Below, piece by piece: positions 1 through 8,195 of a stretch of 35,201 bases of DNA. The position numbers and the translations under genes are program-made. This stretch comes from an uncultured Rhodospirillales bacterium. GTDB lineage: Bacteria; Pseudomonadota; Alphaproteobacteria; Reyranellales; Reyranellaceae. Location: the NCBI GenBank assembly GCA_945957125.1, contig CAMFJT010000027.1, forward strand, positions 1 through 35,201, written 5' to 3'. Numbering within the stretch: the first letter of the stretch is position 1; each line of letters begins with the position of its first letter. The notes under the pieces were generated by a model. That model searched no databases, was not told the DNA's origin, and was given only the letters and a program-made list of their open reading frames with translations.

Positions 1-845
1 ACGCGCTGCTGGCCGGCGAGATCGACTATATCGAGGCGCCGCCGCACGACCTGAAATCGCTGCTGCTGGCCGACAAGAGCGTCACTCTCGAGGTCTACAA
101 TCTCATCGGCGCGCAGTACGCGTTCCGCTGGAACACCGTGGTGCCGCCGTTCGACAACGAGAAGGTCCGCCGCGCCGCGATGTACGCCTTCGACCAGAAG
201 GCCTTCCTCGAGGGCGTGATCGGCGATGCGCGCTACTACCGGACCTGCGACGCGATGTTCGTCTGCGGCACGCCGCTGGAGACCGCAGCCGGCATGGATG
301 GGCTGGTGCGCGGCAACTTCGCCCGATCGAGGGAGCTGTTGAAGGAAGCGGGCTACGACGGCACGCCGATCGTGATGCTGCACACCACCGACATCGCCGT
401 CCTCACCAACGCCGGCCCGATCGCCAAGGACCTGCTCGAGAAGGGGGGCTTCAAGGTCGAGCTGGTGCCGCTCGACTTCCAGGCGATCGTCTCGCGCCGG
501 CTGCGCAAGACGCCGGCCAGGGAGGGCGGCTGGAATGGCTTCATGACCGCGTGGCTGTCGGTCGACATGATGAACCCGCTGACCAACAGCATGGTCGTCG
601 CCTCATGCGAGAAGGCGAATTTCGGCTGGCCGTGCGACGCCGAGGTCGAGAAGTTGCGCGATGCTTTCGCCCGCGCGCCCGATCCGGAGAGCCGCAAGAA
701 GATCGCCGCCGACCTGCAGGCGCGGGCCGTCGCCTACGGCACGCACATCCATCTCGGCCAGTACACCCTGCCGACGGCGACCCGCGGCCTCACGGGCGTG
801 GTGACCAGCCCGATCCCGGTGTTCTGGGGCATCGAGAAGAAGTAG
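1..845 (+). CDS. ABC transporter substrate-binding protein, family 5 (peptide/nickel type), C-terminal part
   Basis: The open frame runs in from the left edge (in frame from base 3) and ends at TAG 843-845, so only about the last 280 residues are present. The text reads like the C-terminal lobe of an SBP_bac_5 periplasmic protein: an early stretch FRWNTVVPPFDNEKVRRA is the typical region where the family says which residues become the new chain of helices, followed by ARSRELLKEAGYDG and a terminal section ending in VFWGIEKK. Proteins of this family capture oligopeptides, nickel or other small solutes for an ABC importer in the inner membrane. The next gene, an MFS carrier, begins three bases after the stop, so the two are probably cotranscribed; ABC permease genes, if any, would be upstream outside the window. 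The substrate cannot be told from this fragment. Confidence 0.85.
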   Translation, partial: ALLAGEIDYIEAPPHDLKSLLLADKSVTLEVYNLIGAQYAFRWNTVVPPFDNEKVRRAAMYAFDQKAFLEGVIGDARYYRTCDAMFVCGTPLETAAGMDGLVRGNFARSRELLKEAGYDGTPIVMLHTTDIAVLTNAGPIAKDLLEKGGFKVELVPLDFQAIVSRRLRKTPAREGGWNGFMTAWLSVDMMNPLTNSMVVASCEKANFGWPCDAEVEKLRDAFARAPDPESRKKIAADLQARAVAYGTHIHLGQYTLPTATRGLTGVVTSPIPVFWGIEKK

Positions 846-848
846 CGG

Positions 849-2123
849 ATGGCGCCCGCCAGCCGAATCCGGATCATCGCCGCGGGCGTGATCGGCAACA
901 TCCTCGAATGGTACGATTTCTCGATCTACGGCTTCATGGCCGTGCAGATTGGGGGCGCCTTTTTCCCCGACGGCGATCCGCTGTCGCAGGCGCTGTCGGT
1001 CTTCGGCGTCTTCGCCGCCGGCTTCCTCGCCCGGCCGGTCGGCGCCATCGCCATCGGCCATATAGGCGACCGGGCGGGCCGACCGACGGCGCTCACGCTC
1101 TCGATCGGCGGCATGATCGTGGCGACGCTCGGCATGGGGCTGGTGCCGGACTACGCCACGATCGGCGTTGCCGCACCGATCCTGCTCACCGTCCTGCGCC
1201 TGATCCAGGGACTCGCCGTCGGCGGCGAATCGGCCATCGCCAACGTCTTCATGGTCGAGTATGCGCCCGCTGGCCGTCGTGCTCTGTCGAGCGCCATCGG
1301 CGGCGCCGGCTATGCCGTCGGCATCCAGCTCGCCTCCCTGGCGGCACTGGCCTGCGCGAGCTTGCTGTCGCCGGCGGAGCTGCAGGCGTGGGGTTGGCGC
1401 ATCCCGTTCTGGCTGAGCCTGGTCGTGGCCCTCTTCGGCTTCTACATCCGGCGCACGCTGAAGGACTTGCCGAAGCCCGTCGCGGGCGAGCGGCCGTCGC
1501 CGCTTGCCGAGGTCCTCGACAACCATCTGCCGCTCGTGCTGCGGATCGCCGGCCTCTCCGCCTTTGCCGCCATCGGCTTCCAGGCCGCCTTCATCTACAT
1601 CGCCGACTGGCTGCAGCGGGTCGGCGACGTCTCGCCGGCCGACACCTTCAAGGTGACCTCGATCAGCATGCTGCTGGTCACGCCGGTATCGATCTTCTTC
1701 GGCTGGTTGGCCGACCATGTCGGCCGGCGCAACCTCCTGCTCGCGAGTGCCGTCCTCGGGCTGCTGGGTTCCGTGCCGTTCTTCATGCTGATGCGGCAGG
1801 GCACGACGAGCGGCATCTATCTCGGCCAAGCCGGCTTCGTGCTGGCGCTCGGCGTCCAGTTCGGCGTCCAGGGCGCGCTGATGGTCGAGACGACGCCCGA
1901 GCCGATCCGCTGCACCGCGCTGGCGATCGGCAACAACATCGCCTGGAGCATCCTGGGCGGCCTGACCCCGCTGGCCGCCACCGTGCTGATCCATCACACC
2001 GGCGACGAGCTCAGCCCGGCATGGCTCGTGGCGACGGCCGCCGGCGCAACCGTCGTCGCGCTGCTCCTGGCCCCCGATCCCTTCAAGAGGGAGATATCGA
2101 CACGCATCCGCCGACCCTTATGA
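849..2123 (+). CDS. MFS transporter, metabolite:H+ symporter (MHS) type, copy 1
   Basis: A 424-residue hydrophobic protein with the expected twelve membrane segments. Near the N-terminus is GNILEWYDFSIYG, a hallmark of the MHS group (ProP, KgtP, ShiA), and the loop between segments 2 and 3 carries the MFS signature GHIGDRAGR (residues 70-78), repeated in the second half as GWLADHVGRR. Family members bring in organic acids, osmolytes or aromatic acids with protons. The ATG lies three bases after the stop of the solute-binding gene, indicating translational coupling. It is followed 21 bases later by a second gene that looks like a duplicate of it. The substrate is unknown. Confidence 0.9.
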   Translation: MAPASRIRIIAAGVIGNILEWYDFSIYGFMAVQIGGAFFPDGDPLSQALSVFGVFAAGFLARPVGAIAIGHIGDRAGRPTALTLSIGGMIVATLGMGLVPDYATIGVAAPILLTVLRLIQGLAVGGESAIANVFMVEYAPAGRRALSSAIGGAGYAVGIQLASLAALACASLLSPAELQAWGWRIPFWLSLVVALFGFYIRRTLKDLPKPVAGERPSPLAEVLDNHLPLVLRIAGLSAFAAIGFQAAFIYIADWLQRVGDVSPADTFKVTSISMLLVTPVSIFFGWLADHVGRRNLLLASAVLGLLGSVPFFMLMRQGTTSGIYLGQAGFVLALGVQFGVQGALMVETTPEPIRCTALAIGNNIAWSILGGLTPLAATVLIHHTGDELSPAWLVATAAGATVVALLLAPDPFKREISTRIRRPL

Positions 2124-2144
2124 TGCCCGCAGGGGACTGGGGAC

Positions 2145-3431
2145 ATGGCCGCGACGCAGACTTTCAGCCGCCGGAGGATTCTCGCCGCCGGCATGATCGG
2201 CAACATGCTCGAGTGGTACGATTTCTCGATCTACGGCTTTTTCGCCGTCCAGATCGGCGCCACCTTCTTCCCTAGCGAGGACCGCGTCTCGCAGGCCCTG
2301 GCCGCCTTCGGTGTCTTCGCGATGGGCTTTATCACCCGCCCGATCGGCTCCGTCATCGTGGGCTATATCGGCGACCGTCGCGGCCGTACGACGGCGCTCA
2401 CCATCTCGATCGTCGGCATGGCCGCGTCCACCGTCGGCATGGGGCTCCTGCCGGGCTATGCGACGATCGGTGTCGCGGCGCCCATCCTGCTCACGCTCCT
2501 GCGCATGCTGCAGGGCCTGGCCGTGGGCGGCGAAGCCTCCATCGCCGGCGTCTTCATGATCGAGCAGGCGCCGCAGGGACGGCGTGCCCTGGCAGGCGCG
2601 ATCGGCGGCGTCGGCAACGGGCTCGGCATCCAGGCCGGCTCCCTCACCGCCCTGGCCCTGGCCAGCGTCCTGTCGCCGGAGGATCTCGCCGCCTGGGGAT
2701 GGCGCATCCCCTTCCTGCTCGGCCTCGTCGTCGGCATCGGCGGCTTCCTCATCCGCCGCGCGCTGCGCGACATGCCGGAGCGTACGGCCGACAGCACCGG
2801 CTCGCCGATCGCCGAGCTGCTTCAGAACCATCTCGGCCTGCTGTTCCGGATCGCCGGCCTCGCCTGCTTCACCGCGATCGGCTTCCAGGCGGCCTTCATC
2901 TACATCGCCGACTGGCTGCAGACGGTCGACGGCATCGCGCCCCAGCATGCCTTCAAGATCAACTCGATGAGCATGCTGGCGATCACGCCGGTGTCGCTGT
3001 TCTTCGGCTGGCTGGCCGACCATGTCGGCCGCCGGAACCTGCTGCTGATCGGCGCGGCGATCGGCGTGCTCGGCTCGGTGCCGTTCTTCATGCTGATGCA
3101 GAACGATTCGACGGCCAGGATCTATCTCGGCCAGGCGGGCTTCGTGCTGGCGATCGGCATCCAGTTCGGCGTGCTGCAGGCGCTGATGGTCGAGACCACG
3201 CCGGAGTCGATCCGATGCACCGCGCTGGCGATCGGCAACAACATCGCCTGGGCGATCCTGGGCGGCACGACGCCGCTGGTCGCGGCCTGGCTGGTCTACC
3301 GCACGGCGGACGAGCTCAGCCCTGCCTACCTGATCGCCGGCGCGGCGGCGATCACCTTCGTCTCGCTGCTGCTCACCCCGGAGAATTTCCGCAACGAGCT
3401 CCGAAAGCGCGTCCAGCCCTCGACGGCGTGA
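2145..3431 (+). CDS. MFS transporter, MHS type, copy 2 (tandem paralogue)
   Basis: A 428-residue protein that aligns without large gaps over its full length to the upstream transporter; by eye about two thirds of positions are identical, with shared blocks such as FQAAFIYIADWLQ, GWLADHVGRRNLLL and ALAIGNNIAW. It has the same WYDFSIYG and GYIGDRRGR motifs. A purine-rich AGGGGACTGGGG precedes the ATG. The pair almost certainly arose by local duplication; positions that differ cluster in the loop after segment 6 and the C-terminal tail, which suggests that fold and coupling are conserved while specificity may have shifted. The stop is four bases from the stop of the convergent crotonase gene. 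Confidence 0.9.
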   Translation: MAATQTFSRRRILAAGMIGNMLEWYDFSIYGFFAVQIGATFFPSEDRVSQALAAFGVFAMGFITRPIGSVIVGYIGDRRGRTTALTISIVGMAASTVGMGLLPGYATIGVAAPILLTLLRMLQGLAVGGEASIAGVFMIEQAPQGRRALAGAIGGVGNGLGIQAGSLTALALASVLSPEDLAAWGWRIPFLLGLVVGIGGFLIRRALRDMPERTADSTGSPIAELLQNHLGLLFRIAGLACFTAIGFQAAFIYIADWLQTVDGIAPQHAFKINSMSMLAITPVSLFFGWLADHVGRRNLLLIGAAIGVLGSVPFFMLMQNDSTARIYLGQAGFVLAIGIQFGVLQALMVETTPESIRCTALAIGNNIAWAILGGTTPLVAAWLVYRTADELSPAYLIAGAAAITFVSLLLTPENFRNELRKRVQPSTA

Positions 3432-3435
3432 GGGG

Positions 3436-4224
3436 CTATCGGCCGCGGAAGCGGGGCTTGCGACGCTCGCGCCAGGCTTCGTGCGCCTCGGCCTTGTCCT
3501 CGCTCATCTCGAGCACCATGAAGCGGTAGGCATCGACCAGCGAGGCATCGGCGATGTTCGGGATGTCCTGCCCGCGATTCACCGACTCCTTGACCATGCG
3601 CACCGCCAGCGGCGGCAGCCCGGCGATGTGATCAGCAACCGCCAGCGCCTGCTCCATCACCGTCTCGTGCGGCACCAGCCATTGCGCCAGGCCGATGCGA
3701 TGGGCCTCGTCGGCCTTCAGCGGGAAGCCCATGGCGACCCGCATCGCCAGCCCCTTGCCGACGATCCGGGCGAGCCGCGTCGCGCCGCCGTAGTTCGGCA
3801 GGATGCCCAGGGCGACCTGCGGCAGGCGCCATTCCGCCCGCTCCGACGCCACGATCAGGTCGCAGCAGAAGGTGATGATGCAACCGATGCCGATGGCGTA
3901 GCCGTTGACCGCCGCGATCACCGGCTTGGGAAAATCGTTCATGACGTTGGAGGGGAAGTTGCGCGCCCGGCCGACGCGCTTGATGAAGGCCTCCGCCGAG
4001 CGCGTGTTGTGGGTGTTCGGATCGGCCAGGTTGGCCCCCGCCGAGAACGCACCGCCGGCCTCGTCGCCGGTCAGTATGACAGCGCGGACATCGTCGTCGT
4101 CGGCGGCTTCGTCGAGGTGGCGGATCAGTCCCTCGGAATAATCCGGCCCCCAGCAGTTGCGCGCCCCCGGACGGCTGAGCGTCAGGATGCCGGTATGGCC
4201 TTGCTTTCGATAGAGCAGCGGCAT
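3436..4224 (-). CDS. enoyl-CoA hydratase/isomerase (crotonase) family protein, atypical active site
   Basis: 262 residues, the usual length for a single-domain crotonase. The first oxyanion-hole strand is visible as GGAFSAGANL (57-66) and the central helix region as VNGYAIGIGC (106-115), so acyl-CoA binding looks intact. However, rat enoyl-CoA hydratase uses Glu144 (GGGCELA) and Glu164 (QPEILLG); the aligned residues here are Ile116 (GIGCIIT) and Gln136 (LPQVALG). Both hydration glutamates are therefore absent, and a hydratase call would be unsafe. Other crotonase members (isomerases, thioesterases, dehalogenases, decarboxylases) use different residues. Transcribed alone, opposite to the MFS pair and divergent from the protease gene. 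Fold assignment is firm; reaction unknown. Confidence 0.88.
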   Translation of the reverse strand: MPLLYRKQGHTGILTLSRPGARNCWGPDYSEGLIRHLDEAADDDDVRAVILTGDEAGGAFSAGANLADPNTHNTRSAEAFIKRVGRARNFPSNVMNDFPKPVIAAVNGYAIGIGCIITFCCDLIVASERAEWRLPQVALGILPNYGGATRLARIVGKGLAMRVAMGFPLKADEAHRIGLAQWLVPHETVMEQALAVADHIAGLPPLAVRMVKESVNRGQDIPNIADASLVDAYRFMVLEMSEDKAEAHEAWRERRKPRFRGR

Positions 4225-4284
4225 GCGATCCTCCTCGCGGGAGACGCAAGCCTATCGCTTTCGGACGGCAAGAGCACTTGCCCG

Positions 4285-4312
4285 TTGGTCCAAGGCGCCG
4301 CCTCGCTAGAAT
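4285..4312 (+). promoter_or_regulatory. candidate sigma70-type promoter for the serine protease gene
   Basis: TTGGTC (4285-4290), a 16-base spacer and TAGAAT (4307-4312). The -10 box ends six bases before the ATG at 4319, so the transcript would begin at or next to the start codon. There is no Shine-Dalgarno sequence, which fits a leaderless message. This is inference from pattern only. Confidence 0.4.
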
Positions 4313-4318
4313 GCGCCC

Positions 4319-5062
4319 ATGCCGAACCTTCGCCTCACGACGCTGGTCGCCGTCGCCGCGATTGGCACGTCGCTGGCGGGTCTTGTCGCGGGCGCCCAGA
4401 TCCTCCCCCGGGCTCGGGTCGATATCGGCGCGGCGCCATGGACCTCCATCGGAAAGCTGCAGGCCGTGGCGGGCAGCCTGCGGGAAACCTGCACGGCTGC
4501 CCTGATCGGGCCGCGCACCATCCTCACGGCTGCGCACTGCCTGTTCAATATCCGGCTACGGCGTTACTTCCCGCCGTCGTCGGTGAATTTCCTGCTGGGA
4601 CTCGACGGGTCGCGCTTTTCATCGGCGACGATCGCCGAATCATTCGTCGTAGCAGCGGGCTACGATCCCGAAGCGCCCGACCGCACGCGCGGCAACGACT
4701 GGGCGCTGGTGTCCCTTGCCGCGGCACTGCCCCACACGCAACCGCTCGAGCTGGCGCCGGCCCTTCCCGCGACCGGAACCGCCGTGATGGTGGGCGGCTA
4801 CGGTCAGGACAACCCGAACGTCCTCACCGCGGACATGGCCTGCCGCCTTGCGGGGTCTGGTCGCGATGCCGGCGGGCATGGGCTGCTGGTCCACGATTGC
4901 CACGCAGTGCGGGGTGTCAGCGGAGCGCCGCTTCTGGTCCGGCACGGCGCCGCATGGGTGATCGCCGGCATCAACGTCGCCCAGTCACGCAACGGCGCAA
5001 ACGGCTTTGCCGTGCCCATCGATACGATCGCCCGATCCCTGCCGGGCGACGCCGGAGGCTGA
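4319..5062 (+). CDS. secreted trypsin-like serine protease (S1 family)
   Basis: 247 residues starting with a signal peptide (hydrophobic stretch about 8-24, ending AGA at 24-26). The catalytic triad can be read directly: His73 in TAAHC, Asp127 in GNDWAL and Ser201 in GVSGAP. Two cysteine pairs, Cys58/Cys74 around the histidine and Cys175/Cys194 before the serine, match the trypsin layout and suggest an exported, disulfide-bonded enzyme. The GxSGxP serine motif (Ala-Pro rather than Gly-Pro) resembles V8/glutamyl-endopeptidase-like bacterial members. It hydrolyses peptide bonds in the periplasm or outside; the substrate is unknown. Single gene between two opposite-strand neighbours; no pro-domain beyond a few residues. 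Confidence 0.9.
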   Translation: MPNLRLTTLVAVAAIGTSLAGLVAGAQILPRARVDIGAAPWTSIGKLQAVAGSLRETCTAALIGPRTILTAAHCLFNIRLRRYFPPSSVNFLLGLDGSRFSSATIAESFVVAAGYDPEAPDRTRGNDWALVSLAAALPHTQPLELAPALPATGTAVMVGGYGQDNPNVLTADMACRLAGSGRDAGGHGLLVHDCHAVRGVSGAPLLVRHGAAWVIAGINVAQSRNGANGFAVPIDTIARSLPGDAGG

Positions 5063-5072
5063 CGGGTCTCGA

Positions 5073-6791
5073 TCAGCCCGCCGAACGGACGAGCTTTCCG
5101 GGCCGCGCGCCGGTCTCCTCGCCCTTCTCGAAGATCGGCGTGCCGGAACAGATCGTCATGTCGTAGCCGTCGACGCGCTGGACAAGGCGGCGACCGCCGG
5201 CCGGAAGGTCGAAGATCATCTTCGGCGAATGGAGGTGCAGGCCGTCGAAATCGATGACGTTCACGTCGGCCTTCAGGCCCGGCGCGAGCCGGCCGCGGTC
5301 GTGAAAGCCGAAGAACGCCGCCGTCTCGCTCGTCATCTGCTTGACGGTGTATTCCAGCGGCAGGCGCGGGCCGCGCGTGCGGTCGCGCACCCAGTGGGCC
5401 AGCATGGTGGTGTTGAGCGAGGCGTCGCAGATCACGCCGCAATGCGCGCCGCCGTCGGACAGGCCGAGCAGCGTGTGCGGATCCTCGATCATCTCGCGCA
5501 CCACCTCGAGGTCGCCGTGCACGTAGTTGGTGACCGGGAAATAGACCATGCGGCTGCCGTCGCCGCCGGTCAGGTAATCGTAGCAATACTCGGCCGGGGT
5601 CACGCCCTCGCGCGCGGCCAACGCCTCGATGCTGCGCTCCGGCGGCGGCTCGTAGTCGGGCGTGTCGCCCAGCGGATACATGCGGTCCCAGCGCGTCGCG
5701 ATCTGGCGCGACAGCGGCGGCAGCACCTCGAGCAGGCGCGGCGAGGCCTCCTGCGACAGGATCAGCCGACGCAGCTCGGGCGTGCGCAGGCGGGCCAGCA
5801 TCTCCGCCGGCGGCAGCTTGGCGACCTCGGCATAGGCCTCGCGCAGGCCGAACGGATTGAGCGAGGTGTTGAGTCCCAGGGTCAGCCCGACCGGCCGGCC
5901 CGCGACCTGGGCGGAGAGCGGCAGGTTGTCGGCGCGGGCGGCACGTACACCATTCATCAGGCGGCGCCAGCGCTGCGGATCGTAGCTGCGATCGGTGAGC
6001 AGGAACCAGACCGGCCGGCCGCTATCCTTGGCCACCTGACGCATCCAGCCGAACTCGGTCGCCTCGTCCTCGAAGTCCGACAGCATGCCGAAGGTGCCCC
6101 GCGCGGCACGGCCCATCGCCCGGCCGATGGCCAGCAGCTCCTCGTGCTCGGCATAGCGCCCCGGCACCAGGTCGCCGTCGAGCGTCTTGTGCTGGTCGGT
6201 GCGGCTGGTGGTGAAGCCGACAGCGCCTGCCTTCAGAGCCTCCTCGGTCAGCCGTGCCATGGCCTCGATATCCTCGGCGGTCGCATTCTCCCGCGCGATC
6301 GCGCGCTCGCCCATGACGTAGACGCGCAGCGGGTGGTGCGCGAGCTGGGCGGCCACGTCGATGGTGCGCGGCAGTCGCGCCAGCGCATCGAGATAGTCGG
6401 GAAAGCTCTCCCAGTCCCACTTCAGCCCTTCTGTCAGGGTGATGCCGGGAATGTCCTCGACGCCTTCCATCAGGTCGATCAGCATCTTGTGGTGCTGGCG
6501 GCGGACGGGCGCGAAGCCCACGCCGCAATTGCCGAACACGATGGTGGTAGCGCCGTGCCACGACGACGGCGCGAGGACCGGATCCCACGTCGCCTGCCCG
6601 TCATAGTGGGTGTGGACGTCGACCCAGCCCGGCGTGACCAGCCGCCCCTCGGCCTTCACCTCGCGCTTGCCCGGCCCCGCCTTGCCGCCGACCTGAGCGA
6701 TCCGGCCACCATCGATGGCGACGTCTCCCACGACGGCCGGCGCGCCGGTGCCGTCAACGATGGTGCCGCCGCGGATGACGATGTCGTGCAT
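5073..6791 (-). CDS. N-acyl-D-amino-acid deacylase-type amidohydrolase
   Basis: 572 residues of the amidohydrolase superfamily. The N-terminal beta-sandwich (IVIRGGTIVDGTG) leads to the metal-binding HTH at 60-62 within WVDVHTHYDGQ, followed by GNCGVGFAP (87-95), the cysteine motif characteristic of D-aminoacylases and related N-acyl-D-glutamate deacylases. The late aspartate motif LSDGGAH (444-450) and the C-terminal GRLAPGLKADVNVID are also present. Such enzymes are cytoplasmic, zinc-dependent, and release D-amino acids from N-acylated forms; many genomes carry several paralogues of unproven specificity, and dihydroorotase/D-hydantoinase relatives share the fold. The gene converges on the protease gene (10-base gap). 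Two inverted repeats lie upstream of its start. Confidence 0.87.
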   Translation of the reverse strand: MHDIVIRGGTIVDGTGAPAVVGDVAIDGGRIAQVGGKAGPGKREVKAEGRLVTPGWVDVHTHYDGQATWDPVLAPSSWHGATTIVFGNCGVGFAPVRRQHHKMLIDLMEGVEDIPGITLTEGLKWDWESFPDYLDALARLPRTIDVAAQLAHHPLRVYVMGERAIARENATAEDIEAMARLTEEALKAGAVGFTTSRTDQHKTLDGDLVPGRYAEHEELLAIGRAMGRAARGTFGMLSDFEDEATEFGWMRQVAKDSGRPVWFLLTDRSYDPQRWRRLMNGVRAARADNLPLSAQVAGRPVGLTLGLNTSLNPFGLREAYAEVAKLPPAEMLARLRTPELRRLILSQEASPRLLEVLPPLSRQIATRWDRMYPLGDTPDYEPPPERSIEALAAREGVTPAEYCYDYLTGGDGSRMVYFPVTNYVHGDLEVVREMIEDPHTLLGLSDGGAHCGVICDASLNTTMLAHWVRDRTRGPRLPLEYTVKQMTSETAAFFGFHDRGRLAPGLKADVNVIDFDGLHLHSPKMIFDLPAGGRRLVQRVDGYDMTICSGTPIFEKGEETGARPGKLVRSAG

Positions 6792-6808
6792 GGCCCGTTC
6801 CGATTCCT

Positions 6809-6844
6809 TCAGGGATGGTCCTGCAGACTTTCACACATCCCTGA
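6809..6844. promoter_or_regulatory. inverted repeat in the leader of the amidohydrolase gene
   Basis: TCAGGGATG (6809-6817) and CATCCCTGA (6836-6844) are exact reverse complements with an 18-base spacer. The element starts 18 bases upstream of the amidohydrolase ATG. It could be a dimeric operator or an RNA stem in the 5' leader; the sequence alone does not decide. Confidence 0.4.
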
Positions 6845-6873
6845 CCGTCGGAAGTGCCGATACAACATGCCTG

Positions 6874-6890
6874 CAACGCGCAATGCGTTG
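6874..6890. promoter_or_regulatory. short palindrome upstream of the amidohydrolase gene
   Basis: CAACGC-GCAAT-GCGTTG, six-base arms and a five-base centre, about 83 bases upstream of the amidohydrolase start and just past the stop of the DUF2000 gene. It may be a small hairpin ending the upstream transcript or a regulator site. Weak evidence. Confidence 0.25.
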
Positions 6891-6901
6891 TTTCAATGCC
6901 G

Positions 6902-7321
6902 CTATGACAGGAACTTCAGCCCGTTGACCACCTTGTCGATGACCTTGCGCGGGCCGTGGACGCCGAGGCCGACGAAGTCGAGCGCATCGACCGGCGCGGC
7001 GGCGAAGGCGGTGCGGTTGTCGGCGTCGTTGGTCGTGGCGAACATCGCCTCGATATAGACGGCGGGCACCAGCTCGCGCGAGAGGGCGCGCTGGTGGGTA
7101 CGGCGCAACTCCTCGACCGTGCCGCCATAGACGAACACCGGCTCGCGGATCAGCGCGGTATAGGCCTTGCCCGAGGCGTCCTTGTAAGGCTCCCCCATCA
7201 TGTGCGCATGGGTCCCGGCCAGGCCGCCGGCGAGAAAGGCGGCGACATTGGCCATCTGCCAGCCGGCGAGGTCGCGCCGCAGGACGAGCGCGGTCTTGGT
7301 TTCGTAGATCATCGGCTCCAT
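6902..7321 (-). CDS. DUF2000 family protein
   Basis: 139 residues, full length for the DUF2000 family, whose fold resembles peptidyl-tRNA hydrolase II. The family-typical start KTALVLRRDLAGWQMANVAAFLAGG and the central IREPVFVYGG are clear. No biochemical role is established for the family and none is proposed. It is divergent from an AraC-family regulator with only about 38 bases between start codons, so the two probably share control. Two near starts exist (Met1 and Met4); no strong ribosome site separates them. It reads towards the amidohydrolase gene with a 110-base gap, so readthrough into it is possible. Confidence 0.85.
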   Translation of the reverse strand: MEPMIYETKTALVLRRDLAGWQMANVAAFLAGGLAGTHAHMMGEPYKDASGKAYTALIREPVFVYGGTVEELRRTHQRALSRELVPAVYIEAMFATTNDADNRTAFAAAPVDALDFVGLGVHGPRKVIDKVVNGLKFLS

Positions 7322-7359
7322 ATCGGGCAGGATCGGTCCATCGTCTTGAACGTTTGTGC

Positions 7360-8166
7360 ATGGCTTCGCGAGACCACATCGACTTCGACCGCAGCGACGG
7401 CAACCTGCAGCGGCTCGCCGCGCGCTTCGGCGGCCATGCCTACGACCTGCATCGACACGAGACCTACGCCGTCGGCCTGACCCTGTGGGGCGCGCAATCG
7501 TTCCATTATCGCGGCGACCTGCGGACCAGCCGTGCCGGTCAGGTCATGGTCATCCATCCCGACGAAGCCCATGACGGACACGCCGAACGCGACGGCGGCT
7601 TCGCCTACCGCATGCTCTACGTCGATCCCGCCGCGGTGGGCGCGGCGCTGAACGGCGCAACGCCGTTCGTACCGGAGGTGGTGTCCGATGATCCGGCCCT
7701 CGCTGCCCTGCTGCACGAGGCGTTCGCCGACTTCCCGCAGGCGATGGAGCCCCTCGCCGTCGACGCCGTCGTCGCCCGATTGGCCGATCGGCTCTCGGTC
7801 CGGGCCGACGCGCCGGCGAAGGCTCGGCGCGGGGCACCGGCCCATCGCGCCGTTGGCCGTGCCCGCGACTTCCTGATCGCCGAGGCGCCGCGCACGGTCG
7901 CCTCGGAGGAACTGGAGAAGGTCAGCGGACTGGACCGCTTCGCCCTCGCCCGCCACTTCCGCGCCGCCTTCGGCACCTCGCCGCACCGCTTCCAGATCGG
8001 GCGGCGGCTGGCGCGCGCGCAAACGATGATCGCCGACGGTGCGGCGCTATCTGAAGTCGCGGCAGCCACCGGCTTCGCCGACCAGAGCCACCTCACGCGC
8101 CACTTCTCGGCCCGCTTCGGCCTGACGCCTGGCCGCTGGGCGAGCCTCGCGCGCCAGACGGGCTGA
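7360..8166 (+). CDS. AraC family transcriptional regulator
   Basis: 268 residues from the ATG at 7360; a TTG two codons earlier (7354) is the alternative start. The N-terminal half is a cupin-like sensor domain with paired histidines (YDLHRHETYAVGL, HPDEAHDGHAE), and the C-terminal half holds two helix-turn-helix motifs, the second being the classical ALSEVAAATGFADQSHLTRHFSARFGLTPGRW. This is the AraC/XylS DNA-binding unit. Its divergent neighbour encodes a DUF2000 protein, an arrangement that suggests it controls that gene and itself from the short shared region. The ligand is unknown. Confidence 0.92.
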   Translation: MASRDHIDFDRSDGNLQRLAARFGGHAYDLHRHETYAVGLTLWGAQSFHYRGDLRTSRAGQVMVIHPDEAHDGHAERDGGFAYRMLYVDPAAVGAALNGATPFVPEVVSDDPALAALLHEAFADFPQAMEPLAVDAVVARLADRLSVRADAPAKARRGAPAHRAVGRARDFLIAEAPRTVASEELEKVSGLDRFALARHFRAAFGTSPHRFQIGRRLARAQTMIADGAALSEVAAATGFADQSHLTRHFSARFGLTPGRWASLARQTG

Positions 8167-8195
8167 AAGCCCGCCCCGTCTCCTTGCCATCAGCC

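Noticed and set aside
5007-7058. Long plus-strand open frame opposite the amidohydrolase
   Set aside because: Low-complexity translation; the minus-strand protein has clear amidohydrolase motifs.
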